Shown here: piece by piece, positions 16,874 through 26,126 of the stretch
Layout: every line of letters begins with the position of its first letter
Position numbering within the stretch: position 1 is the stretch's first letter
DNA from: Lachnospiraceae bacterium
GTDB lineage: Bacteria; Bacillota; Clostridia; Lachnospirales; Lachnospiraceae
DNA: 64,000 nt
Assembly (NCBI GenBank): GCA_910575035.1
Contig: CAJTDL010000017.1
Location: 41,228-105,227, forward strand
Reading direction: 5' to 3'
Notes under the pieces: model-generated
Databases searched by the model: none
Told to the model about the DNA's origin: nothing
What the model saw: the letters and a program-made list of their open reading frames with translations, nothing else
Made by a program: the position numbers and the translations under genes

Positions 16874-18226
16874 ATGAGGAACAGGAGATTAGTTCGGAGA
16901 AATCTGTTTTTATTATTGATGACAGTAATGTTGCTTAGTGCGTCATGTGGCAAGAACAGGGCAACTACAATGAAACTGATAAAAACAGATGGGGAAGTTG
17001 GTGTAGAAAATGAAAAAGGAAAGTCTGTTGATCTGATTGATAACCTTGGGTTATACAGTGGCTATGGCATAGACACACAGACAAAAAGTTTTGCATGGAT
17101 TGACCTTGATGATACAAAACTAACCAAAATGGACGAAAAAAGCGATGTTGACATTATCAAGGACGGCAAAAAACTAGAATTAGTTGTAAATTCTGGAGGA
17201 TTGTTTTTCAATGTAACAAAACCACTGGAAGATGATGAAAGCATGGATATCCGTACTTCTACAACAATCTGTGGTATTCGTGGCACTTGCGGATGGGTAG
17301 AATCTCAGGGAGATACTTCTTATGTTGGTTTGCTTGATGGAAAAGTGGAGTGTACTGTCACAGTAGATGGAAAAGAAGAAACTGTTAGAGTAAATGCAAA
17401 AGAACTGCTTATTGTCAAAAAGGATGGAGAAAGTGTCACCTATGAAGTAAAGGAACTTACATACAAGGATGTGCCAGAATTTGTGCAGGTAGAAATATCT
17501 GATGGGCCTTTTGCATTGGAAGAAGAATCTTATACTGTAGATGATTTTCTTGGCGTATATTCCAGTACAGAGAGTGAATATGGAGATGTAAGTGAGGCAG
17601 AGTTGGGGTTAGATGATGAAGGCGCATTGTATTTCAGACAAGGAAATGGCATATATCAATCTTATTCTTCCTATGAGGTAGATGGCAATATCATAACAGC
17701 AACTTATCAGGATGTAACAGGTACATATTCAGATACATTTACCTTAAATGAGGATGGCAGTTTAACAACTGAATTTGGTGATGAAGATTTAAGACATTTG
17801 AATATGACGTTTGCTTTTGAAAGGGAAATATCAGAGCAGGAAGAAGTATCGGATAGTGTAGATATTAAAGAGTATATAGGTACATTCATGAATGGTGAGG
17901 ACAGTGGCGCAGGAAGGCTTACAATCTCTGAGATTAATCCCCAATCGGTAAATGTACGTCTTGAAGCATGTAGGAATTTCGGCAATGATAATGGTTTTTC
18001 CCTCGTATTTGAAGGAACTGGCTATCCTTTTGAAAATGGAATCTATATTGATGTTTCAGGGCAGAGGATAGAATTTACAAAAGGAACGCAGCGCTTTGGG
18101 GCGCAAAGCTATGTTTTAAATGTGTCAGAGACTTTAAAACAGGAGTGGGATCTCCTTGAGAGCGTTTATGAGATGGAATACATTTTAGAAGAAGACTGGT
18201 GGGAATATTTTTCAGGATTAGATTAA
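16874..18226 (+). CDS. FecR-like domain lipoprotein (450 aa)
   Basis: Begins with a charged n-region, a hydrophobic helix and a cysteine (LLSASCGKN), a probable lipoprotein signal. Residues about 33-170 match the FecR pattern: LIKTDGEVGVENEKGK, AWIDLDDTKLTKMDEKS, then TSTTICGIRGTCGWV. The C-terminal half holds two lipocalin-like beta modules starting FLGVYSSTESEYGD and YIGTFMNGEDSG. It would sit on the outer face of the membrane near the CHASE2 sensor. Last gene of the cyclase operon; its partner and ligand are unknown. Confidence 0.8.
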   Translation: MRNRRLVRRNLFLLLMTVMLLSASCGKNRATTMKLIKTDGEVGVENEKGKSVDLIDNLGLYSGYGIDTQTKSFAWIDLDDTKLTKMDEKSDVDIIKDGKKLELVVNSGGLFFNVTKPLEDDESMDIRTSTTICGIRGTCGWVESQGDTSYVGLLDGKVECTVTVDGKEETVRVNAKELLIVKKDGESVTYEVKELTYKDVPEFVQVEISDGPFALEEESYTVDDFLGVYSSTESEYGDVSEAELGLDDEGALYFRQGNGIYQSYSSYEVDGNIITATYQDVTGTYSDTFTLNEDGSLTTEFGDEDLRHLNMTFAFEREISEQEEVSDSVDIKEYIGTFMNGEDSGAGRLTISEINPQSVNVRLEACRNFGNDNGFSLVFEGTGYPFENGIYIDVSGQRIEFTKGTQRFGAQSYVLNVSETLKQEWDLLESVYEMEYILEEDWWEYFSGLD

Positions 18227-18288
18227 TTATGATTATTTCTTGGATTGCTCAATTAGGGACAATGGACTGTTAGACTGTAGTACTGGAA

Positions 18289-18489
18289 ATGATAAGCATG
18301 GCGGCTTCTCTGGCTGTGAATATACAGATTCTCTTTTGTATTGTCATTGTTGCAATAACGTCAAACTCACAGGGAAGCAGCGCAGGATTGATGTCAATCT
18401 CCGTTGCAGCAGTTATTTTCGGTATCATAGGAATCATTTTTTCAGCAGCCGCAATGAGAAAAATGATTTTATCAGATTTGAGCAATTAA
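18289..18489 (+). pseudogene. C-terminal remnant of an element-borne membrane protein
   Basis: Two hydrophobic helices (SLAVNIQILFCIVIVAI and SISVAAVIFGIIGIIFSAAAM). An in-frame TAG just upstream and the absence of a ribosome binding site suggest the N-terminal part was lost. It directly precedes the 44-aa gene at 18508 and a sigma-like remnant, so it probably comes from an integrative element. Confidence 0.4.
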
Positions 18490-18507
18490 AAGAAAGAGGG
18501 CGATAAC

Positions 18508-18642
18508 GTGAATTTTCCAATTCCCGATTTTGTACCTGTTCCAAGTGCGGAAATCATGCAGACTATTTCAATCGTATCATGGATTGTCATAGGCGTTGGC
18601 GTATTACTCATTGCAAATCACGGAATACAGTTATTATTTTAG
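18508..18642 (+). CDS. 44-aa single-span membrane protein
   Basis: GTG start at 18508 preceded by GAGGGCG. The sequence begins MNFPIPDFVPVPSAEIM and ends with one membrane helix (IVSWIVIGVGVLLIANHGIQLLF). Too short for most gene callers. The Pro-rich N-terminus and single helix are typical of small proteins in conjugative modules. Function unknown. Confidence 0.5.
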   Translation: MNFPIPDFVPVPSAEIMQTISIVSWIVIGVGVLLIANHGIQLLF

Positions 18643-18706
18643 GGGGGCAAAATGATTAAAGAAGTAAATAAGGCTTGCGAAAAGCTGAATGACACACTGG
18701 GAATTC

Positions 18707-19162
18707 ATGTATACTTTCAATGGCTACTGCAAGACTGTCATACGCTTTGCGGCTATCAACGCATGGCGTGACAGGAGCAGGCGGCAAAAAGAAATATCCC
18801 TTGAATATCTTACAGAAGAAAAGTTTTACCCTTTAGGCACAACAGACGAATATTTTGAAGCACCCTATGAAGAATACCCCATTACGATATGCGGTCAGAC
18901 TGTTATCCTCACCAATGGGGAGCTTGCCGCCGCCCTGTTATCTCTGCCGGAGATAAACCGGGAAATCATTTTCCTTTACTTTTTCGGGCATTACACACAG
19001 CAGGAAATCGGGGAAATGTACGGACGCTGCCAGAGTGCGACCGGGTATCAAATCCGTAGGACTTTCAACTTTTCTTGTCCATATTTATATACTAACACCA
19101 AACAGTCGGAACTTATTGGGAGAAAAGCCGGTTTTGCCAAAGCAGCAGGAATATGTCTGTAA
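18707..19162 (+). pseudogene. Element-encoded sigma-70-like factor, C-terminus replaced
   Basis: Reads FNGYCKTVIRFAAINAWRD, EISLEYLTEEKF, then ALLSLPEINREIIFLYFFGH and QQEIGEMYGRCQSATGYQIRR. This is the region-4-type layout of sigma-70-like factors carried by Clostridial integrative elements. After QIRR the expected end is missing and an unrelated tail (KQSELIGRKAGFAKAAGICL) follows, the same tail as the gene remnant at 2493-2929. The upstream start (MIKEVNKACEKLNDTLGI at 18652) is also out of frame. I read this as a recombination product with broken ends. Confidence 0.65.
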
Positions 19163-19294
19163 TATCGCTTCCGTTCAGAAATCAGACGGTAGTTAGCGGT
19201 TAAACAAAGATTAGAAAGGCTCTGTGCAATGCAGGGCTTTTCTTAATGCTGCTTTTGAAGAAGAAAGATAGAATGATGGGGATTCCGGCGTAAT

Positions 19295-19376
19295 CGACAT
19301 TGTGGAAATGTCGTATAACTGACTGTTTTATGGAGTTATCCATGACGGAATAGCCAGTTATGCACATTTCCATGAT
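19295..19376. repeat. Inverted-repeat element, copy 2
   Basis: GTGGAAATGTCGTATAACTG (about 19301-19321) faces AGCCAGTTATGCACATTTCC (19352-19371) as an imperfect inverted repeat of about 20 bp with a ~30-bp centre. Same element as at 2985-3130, also preceded by GGATTCCG and by the KQSxLIGRK coding tail. Confidence 0.55.
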
Positions 19377-19475
19377 GTTTGTTTGATTTTTGTTATATAT
19401 ACAAAAAGAATCTTGTATTTATTCGGCTGGACGTATATAATTATACTGATAGAATTGAATGAAAGGGCGAATGAG

Positions 19476-19658
19476 ATGTTAGAGTATATTTCTGCCCCGG
19501 AAGCAGCGAAAAAATGGGGCATTTCAGAAAGACGGGTGCAAAAGCTATGTGAGGAAAACCGTATACCAGGCGTGGCAAAATTCAGCCGCTTGTGGCTGAT
19601 ACCAAAGGATGCAAAAAAACCGGCAGATAAAAGAAAACGGAAGGAAAACAGAAAGTGA
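19476..19658 (+). CDS. Small helix-turn-helix protein, excisionase/MerR-like (60 aa)
   Basis: Start 19476 follows GAAAGGGCGAATGAG. The sequence ISAPEAAKKWGISERRVQKLCEENRIPGV is a winged-helix DNA-binding motif as in excisionase/MerR-type domains, followed by SRLWLIPKDAKKP and a basic tail. Proteins of this kind occur as free-standing regulators or excisionase-like factors of integrative elements. It lies just after the inverted-repeat element and before transporter module 3. Confidence 0.75.
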   Translation: MLEYISAPEAAKKWGISERRVQKLCEENRIPGVAKFSRLWLIPKDAKKPADKRKRKENRK

Positions 19659-19809
19659 AATTTCGATAATTTAAACTGCTCCGCTTATTTTATTTTGGTA
19701 ACTGCCTTATACGTTTTTGTATTTTGTCAAAAGTTAAAGACTTGTTAAGAATTTATATGTTATAACTCAGAATATAGAAAAATCAAATTCAAGAAAAGAG
19801 GAATACACT

Positions 19810-22187
19810 ATGTTCTGGAGAATACTGAAAAAAGACCTTAAGCGCAAAAGGGCGATGAACGTGATATTGCTGGTATTTATCATACTCGCATCAATGTTCA
19901 TGTCCTCAGGCGTGAGCAACATCATCACCGTGATGACAGCTATTTTGAAATGGCGGACGTACCCGATTACTTTGCGGTGAGCGAAAACAAATCTGGCCAC
20001 AAGGATATTTGCGGGACACTTGAAAACGCCTCTGCGATAGACGAGTTCCGTATTGAGGAGTTCCTCTCGATGTCCCAGTCAAATATTACGCGGGTCGGCG
20101 AACCGCTCAATGCTTCCAACCTCAGCCAGAAATTAGTATTACAGAGCGACAGAGATATGGGGATAAATTATTTTCTGGACGACGAAAGTATTCTTAAAAG
20201 TGTACCGAAAGGGAAAATTTACGCTACCCGTTTCACAGAGAAAAACATGGGACTTAAAGCAGGCGACAAAATTACTGTTGAAATGGAGGGCGTAAGCCGT
20301 GAATTTACCTTTGCGGGCGGCTTCAAGGACGCTGCCCTCGGTTCGGAATTGATGGGCATTAAAAGGTTTATCATAAACGGCGAGGATTTTGACGAATATA
20401 TGTCCGATGAGACGATAAAAAACATGTATGGCGGGAAATTCTTATACATACACACCGACGACCTTGACAAGACCCTGTCCCAGATAGCGGATATATCCGA
20501 CAGCTTTACCATTGCGAACGGCACGGAGGTACTGGATCAAGCCTACATTTTTGATATGATAATCATGGGTCTTATCCTTGCGGTGAGCATGATTCTTATA
20601 ATCATATCCTTTGCGGTGCTTCGGTTTACCATAGCCTTTACCATCTCTGAAGAATTCCGCGAGATAGGCGTTATGAAAGCAATGGGCATACGGAACATAA
20701 AAATTCGGGGACTGTACCTTACAAAATACTTCGCCATTTCCGTAGTCGGCGCAGCGCTCGGCCTGATACTCAGCTACCCGTTCGGAAAAATGCTTATAAA
20801 TTATTCCTCAGAGTCTATTATAATAGAAAGCAGCAATAACGTTTTTGTCAATGCTGCCTGCGCGGTTCTGGTAGCGGCTGTAATTCTCCTGTTCTGTCTC
20901 GGCTGTACGGGCAGGGTGGGAAAAATGTCTCCTATCGACGCTGTAAGAAACGGGCAGACAGGGGAACGCTTCCGCAAAAAGAGCGTTATGAGCCTTGGAA
21001 GATCGCGGCTTGGCACGACGGCTTTCCTTGCCGCAAACGATATTGTAAGCAGTCCAAAACGATACGCTGTCATTATCCTTACTTTTTTTCTGTGTATGTC
21101 GCTGCTGATAATACTTTCCAATGTCACGGCGTCTCTGAAAAGCGGAAAACTGCTGAAATATTTCGGTATGGCGGACTGCCATGCCGTTACGGACATCGGC
21201 GACGAAGCTATGAAATTTATGACCGTTGACGGACATGAAAAGGTTAAAAAATATCTTGAGGATATGGAGCAGACCCTTGCGGAAAACGGTATGTCCGCAG
21301 AATGTATGACGGAATATTATATTTATTCAATGATAAGACACAGCGAATATGAAAGCAAGGCAGCTATACTTCAGGGTACGGGAACAACAATGGATATGTA
21401 CGAATATTCAGAGGGTACTCCTCCCCAAAACAGCGACGAAATTGCAGTGACGGCTCTTTTGGCAAAAAAGCTGGGCGCGGAAATAGGCGATACCGTTACC
21501 TTGTCCTACTCGACGGGCGAAACGGCGGAGTTCATCATAACCGCTCTGTATCAGTCAATGGTCAATCAGGGCATATCCGTAAGGATTCATACCGACTGCG
21601 ATATAAACTATATCGCAGCAACCGGCTCCCCCGGTACGCAGATAAAATTTACCGACGATCCTGACGACGAGGAAGTATTACGCAGAATTGAAAAGATCAA
21701 AGAGCTTTACCCTAAGTTTTCAAGCGTTAAAACAGCGGGCGAAACTGTAAAGGACACCACCGGAGTCGGCGACGCCATAGACGCGGTGAAAAAAATGTCC
21801 GCCGTCCTTACGGTAATTTTAGCCGCGCTTATCACCGTGCTTATGGAACGTTCCTTTATCGCAAAGGAGCAGGCGGAGATCGCCCTCATGAAAGCCATAG
21901 GCATCAGGAACGCCAAAATATACGGACAGTACACGTTAAGATTTATCATTGCGGTGGCGGCGGCTGTACTTCTTGCGGAACTTTTAGGTTTGCCCCTTAC
22001 AAAGCTTTGCTTCGACCCTATTTTCAGGACGATGGGGCTTGAAATGGGCGTAGAATATATGCAGAACCCTGTGGAGATATACGCAGTATTCCCCGTTATC
22101 GTTCTTACCGCCACAGCCGTCAGCGCATTTTTGACCTCACTCTACACCAAAAAAATCAAATCCTCCGATACGGCAAGTATCGAGTAA
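19810..22187 (+). pseudogene. FtsX-type ABC permease, frameshifted near codon 42
   Basis: The true start is ATG 19810 (MFWRILKKDLKRKRAMNVILL), the first membrane helix. That frame ends at 19980. The remaining ~740 residues continue in the next frame from about 19935 (SYFEMADVPDYFAVSENKSGH). The C-terminal part has the usual two FtsX permease blocks, each with three helices and the GIRNxKIxGxY loop (MGIRNIKIRGLY, IGIRNAKIYGQY). Intact it would be a ~790-aa permease partnered with the ATPase at 22202. A short deletion or a sequencing error could explain the shift, so loss of function is probable but not certain. Confidence 0.75.
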
Positions 22188-22201
22188 GAAAGGAGCTTAT
22201 T

Positions 22202-22969
22202 ATGAATATTTTAGAAGTAAAGAACCTCTGCAAAACCTACTTAGTAAACAAACGTCAGAACAATGTCCTGAAAAACGTAAATTTCACCGTTTCCGAGGGC
22301 GAAATGACAGCAGTTATGGGACCCTCCGGTTCGGGCAAATCCACCCTGCTTTACACCGTGTCCGGTATGGACGGCATCACATCGGGGGAAGTCTTGTTCT
22401 GCGGAAAAAATATCACCGCAATGGGAGAAAGAGAGCTTGCCGATGTGCGTCTTGATGAAATGGGATTTATCTTTCAACAGATGTATATGCTGAAAAACCT
22501 CACCGTTCTGGACAACATAATCCTCCCCGCGGCACAATCAAAAAAGAACAGGCCAAGCCGCAGGCAGACCGATGAGCGCGGCAGAGCGCTTATGCGCAGG
22601 CTCGGCATTGATGAGGTGGGCGGCAACGACATCAACGAGGTGTCTGGCGGACAGCTTCAGAGAGCCTGCATCTGCCGCAGCATGATAAACAATCCTAGGA
22701 TGATCTTCGCCGATGAGCCCACAGGCGCATTGAACCGTGCAAGCTCTGACGAGGTCATGAACGAGCTGCTATCCCTCAACCGTGACGGTACGACGATCAT
22801 GTGCGTGACCCACGATTCAAAGGTTGCCGCCAAGTGCAGCAGGGTACTTTACATTGTGGACGGCGGTATCATCGGCGAAAAAGAAATGGGACATTTTGGC
22901 GGCGGTGATAATGAGTTCCGTGACCGCGAAAGAGAACTGAATAACTGGCTTATGGAACAGGGCTGGTGA
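22202..22969 (+). CDS. ABC transporter ATP-binding protein, MacB/LolD/BceA type (255 aa)
   Basis: Walker A MGPSGSGKSTLL, Q-loop FIFQQMYML, signature VSGGQLQRACICRSM, Walker B MIFADEPTGAL, H-loop CVTHD. Energises the FtsX-type permease encoded 14 bp upstream. With the response regulator and kinase downstream the set has the layout of BceAB-RS-like peptide sensing and resistance modules, although this permease has a duplicated FtsX architecture. AAGGAG precedes the ATG. Codon use is more GC-rich than in module 1, so its origin is different. Confidence 0.9.
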   Translation: MNILEVKNLCKTYLVNKRQNNVLKNVNFTVSEGEMTAVMGPSGSGKSTLLYTVSGMDGITSGEVLFCGKNITAMGERELADVRLDEMGFIFQQMYMLKNLTVLDNIILPAAQSKKNRPSRRQTDERGRALMRRLGIDEVGGNDINEVSGGQLQRACICRSMINNPRMIFADEPTGALNRASSDEVMNELLSLNRDGTTIMCVTHDSKVAAKCSRVLYIVDGGIIGEKEMGHFGGGDNEFRDRERELNNWLMEQGW

Positions 22970-23001
22970 TACTTGAAACAATACTTGCAGGTGGTGATTT
23001 T

Positions 23002-23664
23002 ATGACAGATATTCTGATTGTAGAGGACGATAAGGAACTGGCGGACTTGCTGACCGACTTCCTGCGTGAGGAAGGATATGTCGTATCAAGGGTGAACAGC
23101 GGAGAACGTGCCGTACATCTATTTGAACGATATGGCGCAAGGCTTGTGGTGCTTGACATCAATCTTCCTGATATGAATGGCTTTGCGATATGTTCAAAAC
23201 TCCGGGAAAACACGGATACTCCCATATTGATTGTTAGTTCAAGGACGGGCAGGGAAGATAAGCTGAACGGCTATGAACTTGGCGCTGATGATTATATTGA
23301 AAAGCCCTATGATATAGATGTTCTGATCGCTAAAATTAAGGGTATATTCAAACGGCGGTATCAGCATGATATATTATCGGCAGATGGTGTGACGCTCAAC
23401 CTTGCAGATAGAACGGCGGTCATTGACGGAAAGCCCGTGGAACTGCCCTCAAAAGAGTTTGATTTGCTGGCGCTTTTGATTGAAAATCAAGGCAAAGTTT
23501 TAAAAAAATCGTACCTGTTTGGTACTGTCTGGGGCAACGATAGCGATTCGGAGTTGCAAACGCTTCATGTTCATGTCAATCGCATTCGCCAAAAACTCGG
23601 TGATGACCCTAAGAATGCAAAGCGTTTGCTTACTATCTGGGGTGTGGGGTATAAGTTTGTATGA
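23002..23664 (+). CDS. OmpR-family response regulator (220 aa)
   Basis: Start 23002 (MTDILIVEDDKEL) after GGTGG. Receiver domain with phosphorylated Asp in LVVLDINLPDMNG, VSSRTG and EKPYD. Winged helix in residues 125-220 (LPSKEFDLLALL, LFGTVWGND, LHVHVNRIRQKLGDD). The stop overlaps the kinase start (ATGA). Partner of the kinase at 23661 and presumably activator of the permease/ATPase genes. Confidence 0.92.
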   Translation: MTDILIVEDDKELADLLTDFLREEGYVVSRVNSGERAVHLFERYGARLVVLDINLPDMNGFAICSKLRENTDTPILIVSSRTGREDKLNGYELGADDYIEKPYDIDVLIAKIKGIFKRRYQHDILSADGVTLNLADRTAVIDGKPVELPSKEFDLLALLIENQGKVLKKSYLFGTVWGNDSDSELQTLHVHVNRIRQKLGDDPKNAKRLLTIWGVGYKFV

Positions 23665-24872
23665 AAGCTTACAAAAATCTGTGTATCGCAGTGATGACCG
23701 TATTTTTTTTACTGACGGCGGTATTGAACATATTTCTCGTGGGATTGAAAGATAATAGTGAAGGTATTTATCGTGTTGAAGCAAGGCGGCTTGCGGGTGA
23801 GATAGCGGAGACGGGCAGTTATGACATTGAAAAATACCCCCACATTACAGGTGTGTTTACGGGTGATGACATCTACCGTTCCGATGAGCATTATCTTATC
23901 GTAGAAGCGGGCGAAACGCTTTATCGCGTTGAATATACCGTCGGGAACAGACAATATGGCATTGCTGCGGTAAACTGCGTATTAGGTGCGCTGTTCCTGT
24001 TGCTGACAGGTCTTTTATATTATATCCGCAGACATATTATCGTACCTTTCAACAGGCTGAGTGATGTTCCTAAGGAGCTTGCAAAGGGCAATCTTGCCGT
24101 GCCGATATCCGAAGAAAAAAGCCGTTTTTTCGGCGAATTTACATGGGGAGTTAACCTCTTGCGTGAGAGCATCGAAAACAGCCGCAAAAAAGAGATTACG
24201 ATGCAAAAGGATAAAAAACTCCTGCTGCTCTCCCTTTCCCATGACATAAAAACGCCTTTGTCGGCTATCAAGCTGAATGCAAAGGCGCTTGCCAAGGGAT
24301 TATACAAAAACGAGGAAAAACAGCGTATCACTGCCGAGAACATCAATACCCGCGCGGATGAGATAGAGCACTTTGTCAGCGAACTCTCAAAGGCGGTAAG
24401 CGAGGACTTTATGAACTTTGAGGTCATACCCGGCGAGGAGTTTCTCAGTGTTATCATCACAAAAATATACGCAAGATATGCTCCCCAGCTTTCCATGTCG
24501 GGAACAGAGCTTTTGATTCGCAAATATGATGACTGCATTCTTTCCTGCGATCCGAACCGCCTTGCGGAATGTTTTCAAAATCTGATTGAAAACGCAATCA
24601 AATACGGAGACGGCAGACGAATTGAGATCGGCTGTGATAAAATGGACGGCTGTGAGCTTATCACGGTGTCAAATACAGGCTGTACACTTGAAGCAAAAGA
24701 ACTGCCGCAGATATTCGAGAGCTTTCATCGCGGAAACAATGCGGATAAGGTGCAGGGCAACGGGCTTGGACTATTTATCTGCAAACGGGTGATGTCACTT
24801 ATGGGTGGAGAGGTGTTTGCGGATATTCGCAATGGATGCTTCTTTGTGACACTGGTTGTGAAATTGGCGTAA
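23661..24872 (+). CDS. Sensor histidine kinase (403 aa)
   Basis: Two membrane helices (residues 7-27 and about 98-117) enclose a short extracytoplasmic domain, followed by a HAMP-like segment (IIVPFNRLSDVPKELAKGNL). H-box SLSHDIKTPLSAIKLN, N box QNLIENAIKYGDG, G2 box GNGLGLFICKRVMSLMGG; the usual G1 DxGxG is altered to SNTGC, as in several Firmicute kinases. Last gene of module 3. Confidence 0.9.
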   Translation: MKAYKNLCIAVMTVFFLLTAVLNIFLVGLKDNSEGIYRVEARRLAGEIAETGSYDIEKYPHITGVFTGDDIYRSDEHYLIVEAGETLYRVEYTVGNRQYGIAAVNCVLGALFLLLTGLLYYIRRHIIVPFNRLSDVPKELAKGNLAVPISEEKSRFFGEFTWGVNLLRESIENSRKKEITMQKDKKLLLLSLSHDIKTPLSAIKLNAKALAKGLYKNEEKQRITAENINTRADEIEHFVSELSKAVSEDFMNFEVIPGEEFLSVIITKIYARYAPQLSMSGTELLIRKYDDCILSCDPNRLAECFQNLIENAIKYGDGRRIEIGCDKMDGCELITVSNTGCTLEAKELPQIFESFHRGNNADKVQGNGLGLFICKRVMSLMGGEVFADIRNGCFFVTLVVKLA

Positions 24873-24884
24873 AGTAAAGAACGC

Positions 24885-25061
24885 TTAGAAGATATAAAAG
24901 CCTTCTCCGCCCAAATCGTCATTAAACGGGTCATCTTCATTTAAGATATAATCCATATCGAGAAGGTCATCCCCGCTCATGCGGCGAATGTCCCCGGATG
25001 TCATTCCTTCTGGTGGATCCTCCATATATTTTTTGCGTAGTTTCTCTGTATTTGGATCCAT
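24885..25061 (-). CDS. Small acidic protein (58 aa), transposase companion
   Basis: ATG at 25061 after a consensus AGGAGG. The sequence is acidic (MDPNTEKLRKKYMEDPPEG, MSGDDLLDMDYILNEDDPF) with no membrane segment. It lies 52 bp downstream of the IS91-type transposase remnant on the same strand, so it is probably a passenger gene of that insertion sequence. Function unknown. Confidence 0.6.
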   Translation of the reverse strand: MDPNTEKLRKKYMEDPPEGMTSGDIRRMSGDDLLDMDYILNEDDPFNDDLGGEGFYIF

Positions 25062-25113
25062 ATGCGCAGCCTCCTTTAAAAGGAGTATACCACAAAAATA
25101 AGACGTGGGAAAG

Positions 25114-25510
25114 TCATGCAGATGATCTTCTTCCGCGAGAACGGGACATTACTTTCTCGTACATTTCTTCCAGAGAAACACGCTTATGGTTAAAATAGAG
25201 TTCTAAAAACAGCATGGTTGTGCCGCATTCACATGTTAAAGGGTCATAACCGAAAGCAGAAAGGATGGCAGTGCGCCACTGGTTAAAGCTTCTGTAAATG
25301 TGATGTTTTTCACGGGAGACCGCGCGGTGGAGTCTTTTGTCAATCTCCCGGTGGCGGGCGTAAATGCCGCCATAACGTATCATTTTGTAATGCTTTTCCG
25401 GGATATGGCGGATTCCATTTTACATCCCTTCCAAAGGTATGGAGAACCATGATAAAACCAGGAGGTAACGATGTAGGCATAAAAAATTCCTTGAAACAGA
25501 CAATGCGCCT
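25114..25510 (-). mobile_element. IS91-family (Y2) transposase remnant with internal deletion
   Basis: On the minus strand an N-proximal piece PPGFIMVLHTFGRDVKWNP, typical of the segment just before the catalytic HIH motif, is joined directly to the C-terminal piece HIPEKHYKMIRYGGIYARHRE, YRSFNQWRTAIL and YFNHKRVSLEEMYEKVM. The frame changes at the joint (about 25400), and the HIH metal site and tyrosine region are gone. The deletion removed roughly 150 residues. This copy cannot transpose. Confidence 0.75.
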
Positions 25511-25921
25511 TTGATTGCGCAAAATTTTCTTGCATGGGACGAGATTGAAGATTTGGGGTATCGTTTTTTGAGGACGGATATAACGGCAAATTCAAGCCGA
25601 GCGAAAAAGCATTCTACGGCGATGGTATGGTGCCAGAGCTTAGAGCGTGAAGGCTCTGACCTTGATGTGGCAGTGGAGCTTTCCAATAATGAGCGTGAGG
25701 ACGATTTGTTTAATGCTTTTAACAATGATGACGGGATTTATATCGGAGTCATAAAGGTTGACATCAATCCGATCACTGCACAGCGGACAGGCACTTTGGA
25801 AAGTTATCTTCCACAGGTGGAGAAGGTTGTTGCAATCTGGAAACAGATACTGCCAGAGCGTATGAACGGAATCCCCGCAATCGGCATCAATATCCATATA
25901 CCGGGAACGGTATTATGCTGA
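25480..25921 (+). pseudogene. Fragment of an element-borne nucleotidyltransferase-like protein
   Basis: The frame reads WDEIEDLGYRFL, then LEREGSDLDVAVEL, REDDLFNAFN, IKVDINPITAQRTGTLESYL. The G-S-D-L-D-V core with a downstream VDINP aspartate resembles minimal nucleotidyltransferase domains found in large YodL/LPD-type proteins of Clostridial conjugative elements. The first Gly-Ser of the GSxxxG signature is altered (MVWCQSLEREGSDLD), no start with a ribosome binding site exists, and the end runs into the direct repeat at 25912. Treated as a decayed fragment. Confidence 0.45.
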
Positions 25922-26020
25922 AGTATTAGGAAAAAATGAAACCCATCAATAGCTTGTGAGGCTTATCGGCAAAGCACGGAAAGCCCGAAATCCTATATGC
26001 AGCGCCAGTGGAGCCTTGTG
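25912..26020. repeat. Direct repeat flanking module 2, copy A
   Basis: About 109 bp starting TTATGCTGAAGTATTAGG and running to AGTGGAGCCTTGTG. Copy B at 30880-30988 is about 90 per cent identical by eye. The two bracket the whole minus-strand module 2. Confidence 0.75.
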
Positions 26021-26126
26021 GGAGGAATGGGGCACGTTCAGGGAGATGGAGCTGTAAAGGCTTCTTTTTCCCATGTTATTGTTATGAAGCAGTTTCAGCC
26101 CACCTGCAGTACCGCCCGCCAAATTT

